Notes under the pieces: model-generated | What the model saw: only the letters and a program-made list of their open reading frames with translations | What the model was told of the DNA's origin: nothing | Database searches by the model: none | DNA from: Alphaproteobacteria bacterium | GTDB taxonomy: Bacteria > Pseudomonadota > Alphaproteobacteria > Thalassobaculales > Thalassobaculaceae | Assembly (NCBI GenBank): GCA_022822665.1 | Contig: JAJEAR010000082.1 | Span: 121,380 to 185,379 of the forward strand | DNA: 64,000 bases | Direction: 5' to 3' | Part shown: positions 34,984-42,971 of the stretch, one piece after another | Layout: every line of letters begins with the position of its first letter | Position numbering within the stretch: the stretch's first letter is position 1 | Translations under genes and position numbers: made by a program

Positions 34984-36198
34984 ATGGTTGAAGTGACATT
35001 GAGCAATCGTATCCGGCTTGGCGAAGACTCAGCCTTGGAGCTGAAGCGTGTTCGAACCTCTGGCAAGAAGGTCACGGGGCCAGGCCGAGATGACTTTGCG
35101 GACGAACTTGCCGCGATGGCAAACGGACGAGGCGGTACCGTGGTTCTCGGTGTTGACGACAGAACCCGGGAGGTCATTGGTATTCCATTGGGCGATCTCG
35201 ATATCGTTGAAGCGTGGGTCCGGGAGATCTGTAATGATTCGGTGAAGCCGCCGCTTGATGCCGACATACGCAAGTTTGATCTCGAAAACGTGTCTAGTCA
35301 ATCGGTACCGGTAATCAGAATTGACATGGAGCGCAGTCTATTCGTGCACAAGAGTCCTGGTGGATACTTTCGCAGGATCGGCAGTTCAAAGCGAGAACTG
35401 ACTCCAGAGGCTCTCGCTCGATTGATGCAGGAGCGCACGTATAACCGCCTCATTCGATACGATGAAACCGTTGTTCCGGGAACGACTCGATCAGACCTGG
35501 ATTATGCCCTAACGCAGAGATTTGTCTCCAGAGATCCAACTGACGACACCCTGCGTAAGATCCGAATTCTTACTGCTGATGAAGATGGGGTGGACAGGAT
35601 CACGATTGCGGGTGTCCTACTTTGTACACCTGAGCCACAGAAATGGTTGAGACATGCATACATTCAAGCGGTCAGTTATTCGGGTGAACGCACGGACATT
35701 GATTATCAGACCGATGAACGCGACGTGAATGGACCGCTTGACCAGCAGATCGATGAAACAATGCACTTTGTGCGAAGAAACATGCTGTTAAGGGCCCGCA
35801 AGACAACCGCCCGCTCCATTAGTCCACAGTTTAGCCTACGCGCAGTGTTCGAGGCTCTTGTCAATGCCGTCGCGCATCGTGATTATTCGTTGCCCGGTTC
35901 TCGTATCCGCCTACACATGTTTGGAGACCGCCTGGAACTGTATGTTCCAGGGTCCCTCGCCAATACCATGACACCAGAAAGCTTGCATCTGAGACAGGCG
36001 AGCCGGAATGAGTTGATTGTCTCCCTGCTGGCACAATGTCCTGCGCCCATGGGGCTGGACCGCACTCGTCTTATGGACCGGCGCGGAGATGGTGTTCCAA
36101 TAATTCGGCATGAGTGTGAGAGTCTCTCAGGTCGTTTGCCCGAATACAGTCTGATCGATGACAGCGAATTAAAACTGGTAATCTGGGCAAGTCAATAG
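34984..36198 (+). CDS. AlbA_2 (Schlafen-type) and HATPase domain regulator-like protein
   Basis: A 404-residue protein with two recognisable parts. The N-terminal 140 residues fit an AlbA_2/Schlafen-like domain: ELKRVR, LAAMANGRGGTVVLGVDD, then GGYFRRIGSSKRELTPEAL. The C-terminal part (from about residue 275) has the ATP-binding-like FEALVNAVAHRDYSLPGSRI and LELYVPGSLANTMTPESL, as in proteins annotated as putative transcriptional regulators or ATP-binding proteins. Such proteins are common in mobile and defence-related loci. It begins a lower-GC block with a dual-OB protein and two DUF488 proteins. The start at 34984 follows GGAAGCGTG; 34924 would add 20 residues. Confidence 0.8.
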   Translation: MVEVTLSNRIRLGEDSALELKRVRTSGKKVTGPGRDDFADELAAMANGRGGTVVLGVDDRTREVIGIPLGDLDIVEAWVREICNDSVKPPLDADIRKFDLENVSSQSVPVIRIDMERSLFVHKSPGGYFRRIGSSKRELTPEALARLMQERTYNRLIRYDETVVPGTTRSDLDYALTQRFVSRDPTDDTLRKIRILTADEDGVDRITIAGVLLCTPEPQKWLRHAYIQAVSYSGERTDIDYQTDERDVNGPLDQQIDETMHFVRRNMLLRARKTTARSISPQFSLRAVFEALVNAVAHRDYSLPGSRIRLHMFGDRLELYVPGSLANTMTPESLHLRQASRNELIVSLLAQCPAPMGLDRTRLMDRRGDGVPIIRHECESLSGRLPEYSLIDDSELKLVIWASQ

Positions 36199-36332
36199 AT
36201 GCGGTTGTTGAGCAAATTGCATTGGTTGCCAGAGCCCGATGTATTAGACTGCACGGCGACTCTATACGGAATACGGATTGCGGAGATGGACAGGGATAAC
36301 GGGCCTAAATTCACGCATTTGGTTTGGCATCA

Positions 36333-37019
36333 ATGACTGGTAACAAACGAATAGTCTGTCTGGCCAACTCACGAAAAGTGTCAGGGCGATGTATTGCGGG
36401 GCGCGAATGGACTGCGCAAGATGTTGCAGGACCGTGGATCAGGCTTGTCAGTGAACGTGACAGTCAGGAGGTATCCGAGTATGAGCGTCAATATGAAGAT
36501 GGGAGTGATCCCAAGGTGCTGGATATTATTGACATTCCAGTCAAAGGACCTATAGCCCAGGGATGGCAGTCAGAAAACTGGCTCATCGAACCCGAATACT
36601 ATTGGAGAAAAGTAGGAAAGTACTCCCCGTTGGATCTTGGAGGGCTGGTTGATAGAGTGGAACCGCTCTGGTTCGATGGAGACAGCACGTATAACGGAAG
36701 TAATGATAGGATTATGAGCGACAGACATATTGCATGTCCAACGTCGTTGCGCTTGATAAGAGTGTCGGAACTTACACTACGGGTGTTTGTACCGGGCGAG
36801 GCGTTCGGAAACTCAAAGAGAAGGGTACAAGGTTGGTTCGTACACGCCAAGCAAAGGTACGGCCTTTGGGTCACCGATCCCATTTATGAAAGACAGTATC
36901 TCGCAAAGCTCAACGGAAGGTATCAAGTCGGTTCGTGTTACATTACGGTAAGTCTGGGAGACGAATTCCGTGGTGCCCGGTACAAGTTAATTGCGGCAAT
37001 TATTACGTCAGAAGGGTAG
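36333..37019 (+). CDS. Probable dual-OB domain protein
   Basis: A 228-residue protein starting MTGNKRIVCLANSRKVSGRC. The N-terminal ANSRK...GRCIAG, then GPWIRLVSERDSQEVS, the middle DIIDIPVKGP and the late GSCYITVSLGDEF suit what I remember as the dual OB-containing (DuOB) domain; the assignment is from memory and moderate. OB folds bind nucleic acid or nucleotides. It lies 134 bases after the AlbA_2 gene and seven before a DUF488 gene. Composition is AT-rich relative to the core. The ATG at 36333 is chosen over a TTG three codons earlier. Confidence 0.55.
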   Translation: MTGNKRIVCLANSRKVSGRCIAGREWTAQDVAGPWIRLVSERDSQEVSEYERQYEDGSDPKVLDIIDIPVKGPIAQGWQSENWLIEPEYYWRKVGKYSPLDLGGLVDRVEPLWFDGDSTYNGSNDRIMSDRHIACPTSLRLIRVSELTLRVFVPGEAFGNSKRRVQGWFVHAKQRYGLWVTDPIYERQYLAKLNGRYQVGSCYITVSLGDEFRGARYKLIAAIITSEG

Positions 37020-37026
37020 TATCGAA

Positions 37027-37662
37027 ATGGCGAGAGAGAACACCAAAATATTGACCGTAGGTCATTCCAATCATACGAGCAGTGCGTTTTCCTCCTTGTT
37101 GCAACTGCATAATGTTACCGCGCTTGCCGACGTGCGTTCAAGCCCGTACAGTCGTTTCAATCCTCATTTCAGTCGGAAACAACTTAAGGAGGATCTTGCG
37201 ACCATCGGTATTCGCTACGTGTACCTTGGTGAGGAACTGGGTGGGCGCAGCGAAGACGTGTCGTTTTACCAGGATGGTAGGATTCGGTATGACCGGTTGG
37301 CGCAAACAGCGCAGTTTCATAGCGGTCTACAGAGGCTGTTGCAGGGTATGGAAAAGTATCGTATAGCACTCATGTGCTCCGAGCAGGAGCCACTGCACTG
37401 TCATCGGACACTGCTAGTGGGGCAAGAACTTGCCCGGCTTGGAGTCGCTGTGGAACACATTCTGTCGGACGGAAGTCTGGAAACACACGAGAGCGCCATG
37501 GACCGGTTGCTCGCGGAGTTCAATCTTGTGTCGGACACTGATTGGTTTTTGAATGATGTTCCTCGCGATGAGCGGATTTCACAAGCCATCTTTCGACAGA
37601 GCAAACGGGTGGGGCACGCTATCGGGCAGGCTGCTTATGGACCACGAAAGGGTGCCTCATGA
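37027..37662 (+). CDS. DUF488 family protein (first of two)
   Basis: A 211-residue DUF488 protein. The N-terminal strand ILTVGHSNHT, the motif ADVRSSPYSRFNPHFSRKQL and the cysteine/histidine motif CSEQEPLHCHR at about residues 118-128 are all diagnostic. The biochemical function of DUF488 is not established as far as I know; the invariant cysteines and histidine suggest a metal or catalytic site. The ATG is seven bases after the dual-OB gene, and its stop overlaps the second DUF488 gene by four bases, so the three are one unit. Confidence 0.85.
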   Translation: MARENTKILTVGHSNHTSSAFSSLLQLHNVTALADVRSSPYSRFNPHFSRKQLKEDLATIGIRYVYLGEELGGRSEDVSFYQDGRIRYDRLAQTAQFHSGLQRLLQGMEKYRIALMCSEQEPLHCHRTLLVGQELARLGVAVEHILSDGSLETHESAMDRLLAEFNLVSDTDWFLNDVPRDERISQAIFRQSKRVGHAIGQAAYGPRKGAS

Positions 37663-38105
37663 GGATCGCGACGATAGGCTTTACCAGAAAGTCCGCACAA
37701 CAGTTTTTCCAACTGCTTCGTGACGCCAAAGTCACGCGTATCGTGGACGTCCGGCTTAACAACGCTTCCCAGCTAGCGGGGTTTGCTAAGAGAGATGATC
37801 TTGCCTGGTTCGCGAAGGAGTTGTGCGGTGTGGAATACGTTCATGAACCCCTTCTGGCGCCAACGAAGGAGATATTGAACGATTACAGGCATAACAGAAT
37901 TGGTTGGGATGAATATGAAACCCGGTTCATGGACCTCATGAAGCTGCGGCGAATTGAATCTTCCTTGCCAAGAGAAACGGTGGAGAACGGCTGCCTGTTG
38001 TGCAGTGAAGACCAACCGCATCAGTGCCACAGACGGCTTGTCACGGAGTATCTAAAAGAGCACTGGGACGGGCTGGAAATCACGCATCTGGGCCTCAAGG
38101 GGTAG
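37659..38105 (+). CDS. DUF488 family protein (second of two)
   Basis: A 148-residue DUF488 protein: RIATIGFTRKSAQQFFQLL at the start, IVDVRLNNASQLAGF in place of the usual DVRxxPxSR, and the conserved CSEDQPHQCHR near the C-terminus. Relative to its neighbour it has lost the PxSR part and is shorter, so the two tandem copies have specialised. The start overlaps the preceding stop (ATGA). A seven-base inverted repeat follows 17 bases after the stop. Confidence 0.82.
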   Translation: MRIATIGFTRKSAQQFFQLLRDAKVTRIVDVRLNNASQLAGFAKRDDLAWFAKELCGVEYVHEPLLAPTKEILNDYRHNRIGWDEYETRFMDLMKLRRIESSLPRETVENGCLLCSEDQPHQCHRRLVTEYLKEHWDGLEITHLGLKG

Positions 38106-38122
38106 CGCGCCTGAGTACGGCA

Positions 38123-38139
38123 GTCACGGGATCCGTGAC
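38123..38139. repeat. Short perfect inverted repeat after the DUF488 genes
   Basis: GTCACGG and CCGTGAC flank a three-base loop. The position just beyond the last DUF488 stop fits a transcription end or a protein-binding site. No T-run follows, so an intrinsic terminator is doubtful. Confidence 0.3.
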
Positions 38140-38588
38140 GCAGAAATGATCGTGCGGTCGGGTTGCAGGGGCAGGGGAGCTGGTCTGTCAGCCTGTTTCT
38201 CGGGCGGTCCTGCTGGTTGAAACGGGATAGCTCCCGGATTGCCGTCACCCGTGGGCACGCTCGCCGGACCCTGACCGTGCTTAACCTAGCGCCAGCCGTG
38301 TTCGGACGGGCAGGGTACAGGTGCCTGCGGACAGGGGCGTGCTGGCGCTGTGGCGCGAATCCCGGGGGTGGTGCGCACTCCGCCCTGATCGTGATCGAGG
38401 GGAGCGGGAGGCGGACACTCCGGCTTGCGGCGTCCCGGCACACGCGGGTATGTCCGAACTGCGCCGGGCCGGGCGTTCCAGTCGCATGGTGCCGAAGCGG
38501 AGTTTCGCGGGATGCGCGCACGCCGGTGCCTTGCGTGTGCTATATGCGGCGCTGATGAGCCGGTGACTTGCGACAGAGGCGAAGCGTG
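38140..38588. other. Intergenic return from the island to core sequence
   Basis: About 450 bases, GC-rich again from roughly 38160. Open frames on both strands give repetitive, shadow-like peptides such as CGVPAHAGMSE and DIPACAGTPQAG, which resemble translations of dispersed intergenic repeats rather than genes. No gene is called. Confidence 0.35.
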
Positions 38589-39509
38589 ATGAAGGCAGTC
38601 TATCTCGATCGACAGGGCGGTCCGGAAGTCCTGGTCTACGGTGAACAGCCGGACCCGGTTCCCGGGCCCGGGATGGTCTGCGTCGATATCCATGCCGCCT
38701 CGGTCAATGCCGCCGACTGGAAGGTGCGTTCGGGCCAGTACGACGGCGGAACCATCGACCGGTTTCCGTACATCCTCGGCCGCGACTTTTCAGGCGTGGT
38801 CAGCGTGGCGGGCGCCGATCTCGCGGTCGGTGAAGAGGTGTTCGGCGTGCTCGCCGCCGGTCAGGAGGGGACCTATGCCGAACGGGTCGCGGTACACGGC
38901 AGCATCATCGCCCGCAAGCCGCCGGAGCTCTCCCACCTGCAGGCCGCGGCCATCGCCCTGACCGGACTGACCGCCAAGATCGCGATCGAGGATACGCTGG
39001 AGCTTCGCTCGGGAGAGACCATCCTGGTCCAGGGCGGCGCCGGCGGCGTGGCCAGCATGGCGATCCAGATCGCCAGGCACATCGGGGCCCGGGTGATCAC
39101 CACGGCGAGCCCCGCCAACCACGACTACCTGGAAGCGCTCGGGGCCGACGAGATCATCGATTACACCAGCGTCGACTTCACCGAGGTGGTGAGCGGTGTC
39201 GACGCGGTGCTGGAGACGGTGGGCGATGATGTCGCCATGCGTTCGTTCGATGTCGTCGCACCTGGGGGACGGGCAGCCTTCATAGCCTCGGGCCCGCAGG
39301 CGCCGGCCTCGCCGCGGGCGGATGTCCGCTCGCTCCGGCCCGCTGTCGGCCGTGACCGGCCGCACCTCGAGCGGGTGCTGGAGCTTGTGGCGTGCGGTGC
39401 GATTCGCGTTCCCGAAATCACCGAGTACCCGCTGGAACGCGCCCGCGATGCGCACAGGGTGAGCGAGGCGCGGCACCTGCGCGGCAAGCTGGTGTTCCGG
39501 GTGCGATAG
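38589..39509 (+). CDS. NADP-dependent quinone oxidoreductase-like MDR enzyme
   Basis: A 306-residue medium-chain dehydrogenase/reductase without the zinc-ligand cysteines, so of the quinone-oxidoreductase type. It begins MKAVYLDRQGGPEVLVYGE, has ILGRDFSGVVSVAG and the Rossmann motif VQGGAGGVASMAIQIARH. It would reduce a quinone or enone with NADPH; the substrate is unknown. It is convergent with the broken hydrolase gene, 8 bases away. An earlier in-frame start at 38568 is less likely because MKAVY is the family N-terminus. Confidence 0.88.
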   Translation: MKAVYLDRQGGPEVLVYGEQPDPVPGPGMVCVDIHAASVNAADWKVRSGQYDGGTIDRFPYILGRDFSGVVSVAGADLAVGEEVFGVLAAGQEGTYAERVAVHGSIIARKPPELSHLQAAAIALTGLTAKIAIEDTLELRSGETILVQGGAGGVASMAIQIARHIGARVITTASPANHDYLEALGADEIIDYTSVDFTEVVSGVDAVLETVGDDVAMRSFDVVAPGGRAAFIASGPQAPASPRADVRSLRPAVGRDRPHLERVLELVACGAIRVPEITEYPLERARDAHRVSEARHLRGKLVFRVR

Positions 39510-39517
39510 GGCGCGGC

Positions 39518-40207
39518 TCAGGAGCCGGCGATCAGGTCGGCAAGGTCTGCCGGACGTGTCAGCATCGGGTAGTGGCCGGTGTCGAGTTCGTGCCAGCGGG
39601 CGCCGAGCATTTGCGCGCATCGCCGCTGGTGGCTCTCCGGCGGATTGACACTGTTCGTGCACCAGATCACGTCGGCGTCCCACGACTGTGACCAGAACCG
39701 CTTCAGTTCCACGGGCTGGTGCATGCATGCGCGCGGATGCAGCGTGTAGCGGGCGATGGCCCAGCTGCGCACCGGTTCTTCGAGGTCGGCGAACAGGCGT
39801 CCGGTCACGTCGGACCTCGGCGGGCCCGAGGCGAGCGGTGTGTCGATCGGGGCCCGGCGCTGGACAATGTCGCCGATGCGTTCGCCGTCGAGCAGGGCGA
39901 GGGCATCGGCGAATACCAGGCGCTGCACCCGTTCCCGCGCCTGTTCGGCCGCGCGTGCCATCACCATCCCGCCGGAACTGGTGCCGACCATGATGGCGTC
40001 CGTGATGTCCTGGTAGAACATCAGCTCCGCAACCTCGTCGGCGTGGGTCTCGGTGGTGATGCCGGACCTCAGCTGGTGGGCGCGTTCCGCGCAGCCGTCG
40101 AGCGTCGGGGTGAAGACATCGTGACCGCGCCCGCGCAGGATCCGCGCGACAGGCTGCTAGATCCAGCCGCCCTGGTAGGCGCCGTGAACGAGAATGATCT
40201 GTGCCAT
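39518..40207 (-). pseudogene. Alpha/beta hydrolase with an in-frame amber codon near the N-terminus
   Basis: From ATG 40207 the frame reads MAQIILVHGAYQGGWI and then TAG (40159-40157). It resumes without a shift as QPVARILRGRGHDVFTPTLD and continues to the normal C-terminus. VGTSSGGMVMA has the nucleophile serine and LDTGHYPML the histidine. The stop sits where relatives usually have tryptophan, so a single TGG-to-TAG change explains it. No good internal start restores the oxyanion-hole HGAY. The ATG shares a base with the stop of the upstream dehydrogenase gene (TGATG). Sequencing error or readthrough are alternatives. Confidence 0.75.
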
Positions 40208-41100
40208 CACCCTGACCTTCCGACGATGTCCACCCCGGCGAGACGCTCGTAGATCCGGACCACCGAACTCGAATCGAGCTTGTTGAGCCCGGCGGCCCGC
40301 GCCATCTGGTACACCTGCTGGCTGACATTGGCCATGAAGACCGGCACCCCGATCCGCTTGGCGTGGGCGGTCACCAGCTCCTGGTCCTTGTAAACGATGT
40401 CCACCGTTCCTCCCGGGGCGAAGTCGTCGTTGATGATCCGCGGAATCCTGAGGTCCGCGGCCGCACTCTGTCCGGAGCTCTCCCGGATCACCCGGTACAT
40501 GGTTTCAAGGTCGAGCCCGCTCTTGGCTCCGATCGCCAGCCCCTCGATCAGCGTGATGGTGTTGGTGATGCCGAGCATGTTGTTGACGAGCTTCATGACC
40601 AGGCCCTGTCCGGACGGGCCGACGTGGAATGCCGTGCGCCCGATGGCGTCGAAGATGTCCCGGCAGGCCTCGAAGTCCCGTTCGCTGCCGCCGACGATGA
40701 CCGTGAGGTCACCTGCCTCGGCACGCCCGGTGCCGCCGCTGACCGGCGCGTCAAGCATGGTGATCTGCCGTTCCGCCAGACGGGCCGCCATTGCCAGGGC
40801 GGCGTCGGGATCGATGGTCGACATGCAGAGCACCAGGTGACCGGCCGCGGCACCTTGCGCGATGCCGTCCGGTCCGGTGATCACGTCCTCGGCCTGTTGC
40901 GTGGTCTCGACCATGCAGATCGTCCGGCTTGCCGCGGCGGCGACATCGCGGGCCGAGGTCGCGGACCCGGCTCCGGCGGTGGTCAGTTCGTCAACACGCG
41001 CCCTGTCGATGTCGTGAACCACGAGGGGAACTCCAGCCCTCAGCAGGTTCAGTGCCATCGGGCGCCCCATGGCGCCCAGTCCGATGAAACCGGTCTTCAT
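40207..41100 (-). CDS. NAD(P)-dependent beta-hydroxyacid dehydrogenase (3-hydroxyisobutyrate dehydrogenase-like)
   Basis: A 297-residue enzyme with the nucleotide-binding motif GFIGLGAMGRPMALNLLRAG, the substrate loop DAPVSGGTGRAEAGDLTVIV and the catalytic lysine in GLVMKLVNNMLG. It oxidises a 3-hydroxy acid or reduces a semialdehyde; tartronate semialdehyde reductase is an alternative. It is the first gene of a pair with the amber-interrupted hydrolase, to which it is coupled. The start is the ATG giving the family N-terminus MKTGFIGLG. Confidence 0.9.
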   Translation of the reverse strand: MKTGFIGLGAMGRPMALNLLRAGVPLVVHDIDRARVDELTTAGAGSATSARDVAAAASRTICMVETTQQAEDVITGPDGIAQGAAAGHLVLCMSTIDPDAALAMAARLAERQITMLDAPVSGGTGRAEAGDLTVIVGGSERDFEACRDIFDAIGRTAFHVGPSGQGLVMKLVNNMLGITNTITLIEGLAIGAKSGLDLETMYRVIRESSGQSAAADLRIPRIINDDFAPGGTVDIVYKDQELVTAHAKRIGVPVFMANVSQQVYQMARAAGLNKLDSSSVVRIYERLAGVDIVGRSG

Positions 41101-41257
41101 GTGATCATGTCTCCAGCCTGGTGCACCGGGCCAGTCTATCCGGGCCCGGCAACCTGGCAAGGCGCACGCCGCCGTGCGCTTTCCTCCCCGGCGCGATTCA
41201 CTCGCACCGTCGAACTGTGGCAGACTGCTGCGGGGACCCCGGGAGGCGGAGAGTGGC

Positions 41258-42163
41258 ATGCGCAGTGCCGTGACGTTCTACAGCGAGGGCATGAAGCTCC
41301 AGGGCGACCTGTACCGACCGGATGACGCCACGCCGGGGACGGGGCGGCCGGGGGTGGTGCTCTGCCACGGCTACACCGGTGTCAAGGATCTCTATCTGCC
41401 TGACAAGGCCGCGGCACTTGTCGCCGCGGGCTACGTCGTGCTCGCCTTCGACTACAAGGGATGGGGGAGCAGCGAAGGTCAACCGAACCGGCTGGCGCCA
41501 TGGAGCCGGGTCAACGACGTGATGGCTGCCGTCACCTTCCTCGGCCTGCAGGACGGGGTGGACCGCGAACGGATCGGTCTCTACGGCACCAGTTACGGAT
41601 GCGCCACGGTGGTGGTGGCGGCGGCTCTCGACGAGCGTGTCGCCTGTGTGGTCGGTGTCGTCGGCATGGGGCACGGTGCGCGCTGGATGCGCAGCGTCAG
41701 GCGACCCGACGAGTGGTTCGACCTGCTCGAGCGCTCGGAACGAGACCGGGAACACCGGGTGCGTACCGGGGCGTCGGAGTTTGTCGCTCGCGAGGAAATC
41801 CTGCTGCCCGATCGCCAGTCGGCCGCGCTCGCCGCCGCGGCCCGGGCCGGCAATCCCGACGCCGTCGGTCGCATTCCACTCGAGTTCATTGACGAGACCC
41901 TGAACTTCCACCCCGAGTGGTTCGTCGAGCGCGTCGCACCGCGTCCGCTGCTGCTGGTGGCGGCGGGTGATGACCGACTGGTCCCGCCGGAAGAAAGCCG
42001 GAGCCTGTTCGATCTCGCCGGTGATCCGAAGAAGCTGGTGGTGATCCCCGGCATCGGTCACTACGAGGTCTACACCGGGCCGGCGCTCGAGCGGGTAATG
42101 GAAGAGACCGTCAGCTGGTACGATGCCTGGCTGCGCGGTGGAAGGCAGGAGGAAGGTGAATGA
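41258..42163 (+). CDS. Alpha/beta hydrolase (acyl-peptidase/dienelactone hydrolase-like)
   Basis: A 301-residue hydrolase. The oxyanion-hole region is VVLCHGYTGVKDLY, the nucleophile elbow GLYGTSYGCATVV, the acid is in VAAGDDRLVPPEE and the histidine in IPGIGHYEVYTGP. The AFDYKGWGSSEG strand is typical of this subgroup. The substrate is unknown. GGGAGGCGGAGAG precedes the ATG at 41258, which is preferred over an in-frame start at 41174. Its stop overlaps the start of the glutaredoxin-DinB gene by four bases. Confidence 0.85.
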   Translation: MRSAVTFYSEGMKLQGDLYRPDDATPGTGRPGVVLCHGYTGVKDLYLPDKAAALVAAGYVVLAFDYKGWGSSEGQPNRLAPWSRVNDVMAAVTFLGLQDGVDRERIGLYGTSYGCATVVVAAALDERVACVVGVVGMGHGARWMRSVRRPDEWFDLLERSERDREHRVRTGASEFVAREEILLPDRQSAALAAAARAGNPDAVGRIPLEFIDETLNFHPEWFVERVAPRPLLLVAAGDDRLVPPEESRSLFDLAGDPKKLVVIPGIGHYEVYTGPALERVMEETVSWYDAWLRGGRQEEGE

Positions 42164-42963
42164 TGGAAGCCACGTCGGAACGGCCACCCCTGAAGGTGTA
42201 CTGGCAGCCGGGATGTTCCAGTTGCCTCAAGGTCAAGGAATTCCTGCTCGCCAACGGCCAGCAGTTCGAATCGGTCAACGTACTCGCCGACGAAGCCGGT
42301 TTCGAGGAACTCGCGCGGCTCGGGCTGCGCCTGGTGCCGATCGTGGCCCGGGGCGACGACTGGGCGAACGGAGCCGTGTTCCGTGACGTCGCCCGGGTCG
42401 CGGGCTTTGCCTACGGCGGCCACGAGATGCTGCCGACCGCGGTCATGATGGAACGGTTGGACAGGATCCTGCGTGCCGTCTGCCGCCATGTTGCCCAGAT
42501 CCCCGAGTCGGAACTCGACACCATGCTGGCGGGGCGGCCACGTTCCTGGCGTCAGCTCGCCTACCACGTGATGAACATCCCCGAGGTGTTCCTCGATCGG
42601 GTCGAGCATGACGCGCCGTATACCTACGAGGCGCTGCTCAGCATCGTTCCGGACCACATCGCCGACCGTGACGATCTCGTCGCGTACGGCGAGGGCGTGA
42701 GACAGCGTCTGTGGGCCTGGTGGAAACGCGATGGTGTCGGCACTGATTTCTCCCAGCCCGGGCGCGTCTACTACGGCGACGTGGTGCTGCACGAGGTGCT
42801 GGAGCGGACCTGCTGGCACTCGGGACAGCATGCCCGCCAGCTGATGCTGGTCCTCGAGTCCCGGGGGATTGAACCGGATGGTCGGCTGACGGACGCCGAC
42901 TTCGCCGGACTGCCGATGCCGGCGGAGGTCTGGGACAACGAAATGCGGTTTGGTGAAGGCTGA
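42160..42963 (+). CDS. Glutaredoxin domain fused to a DinB-like helical domain
   Basis: A 267-residue two-domain protein. Residues 10-85 are glutaredoxin-like, with the CxxC motif in YWQPGCSSCLKVKEFLLANG and LRLVPIVARGD containing the cis-proline. Residues about 100-255 form a four-helix DinB/DUF664-like bundle, shown by SWRQLAYHVMNIPEVFLDRV and LERTCWHSGQHARQLMLVLE, whose histidines could bind a metal. DinB-fold enzymes often use low-molecular-weight thiols, so the fusion links thiol chemistry in one chain. It is translationally coupled to the hydrolase before it. The function is not known to me. Confidence 0.75.
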   Translation: MMEATSERPPLKVYWQPGCSSCLKVKEFLLANGQQFESVNVLADEAGFEELARLGLRLVPIVARGDDWANGAVFRDVARVAGFAYGGHEMLPTAVMMERLDRILRAVCRHVAQIPESELDTMLAGRPRSWRQLAYHVMNIPEVFLDRVEHDAPYTYEALLSIVPDHIADRDDLVAYGEGVRQRLWAWWKRDGVGTDFSQPGRVYYGDVVLHEVLERTCWHSGQHARQLMLVLESRGIEPDGRLTDADFAGLPMPAEVWDNEMRFGEG

Positions 42964-42971
42964 GCGGCGGC

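Noticed and set aside
38281..38566. Peptides such as CGVPAHAGMSE and DIPACAGTPQAG in intergenic frames
   Set aside because: They resemble translations of dispersed intergenic repeats; only one copy is seen here, so no repeat element is called.
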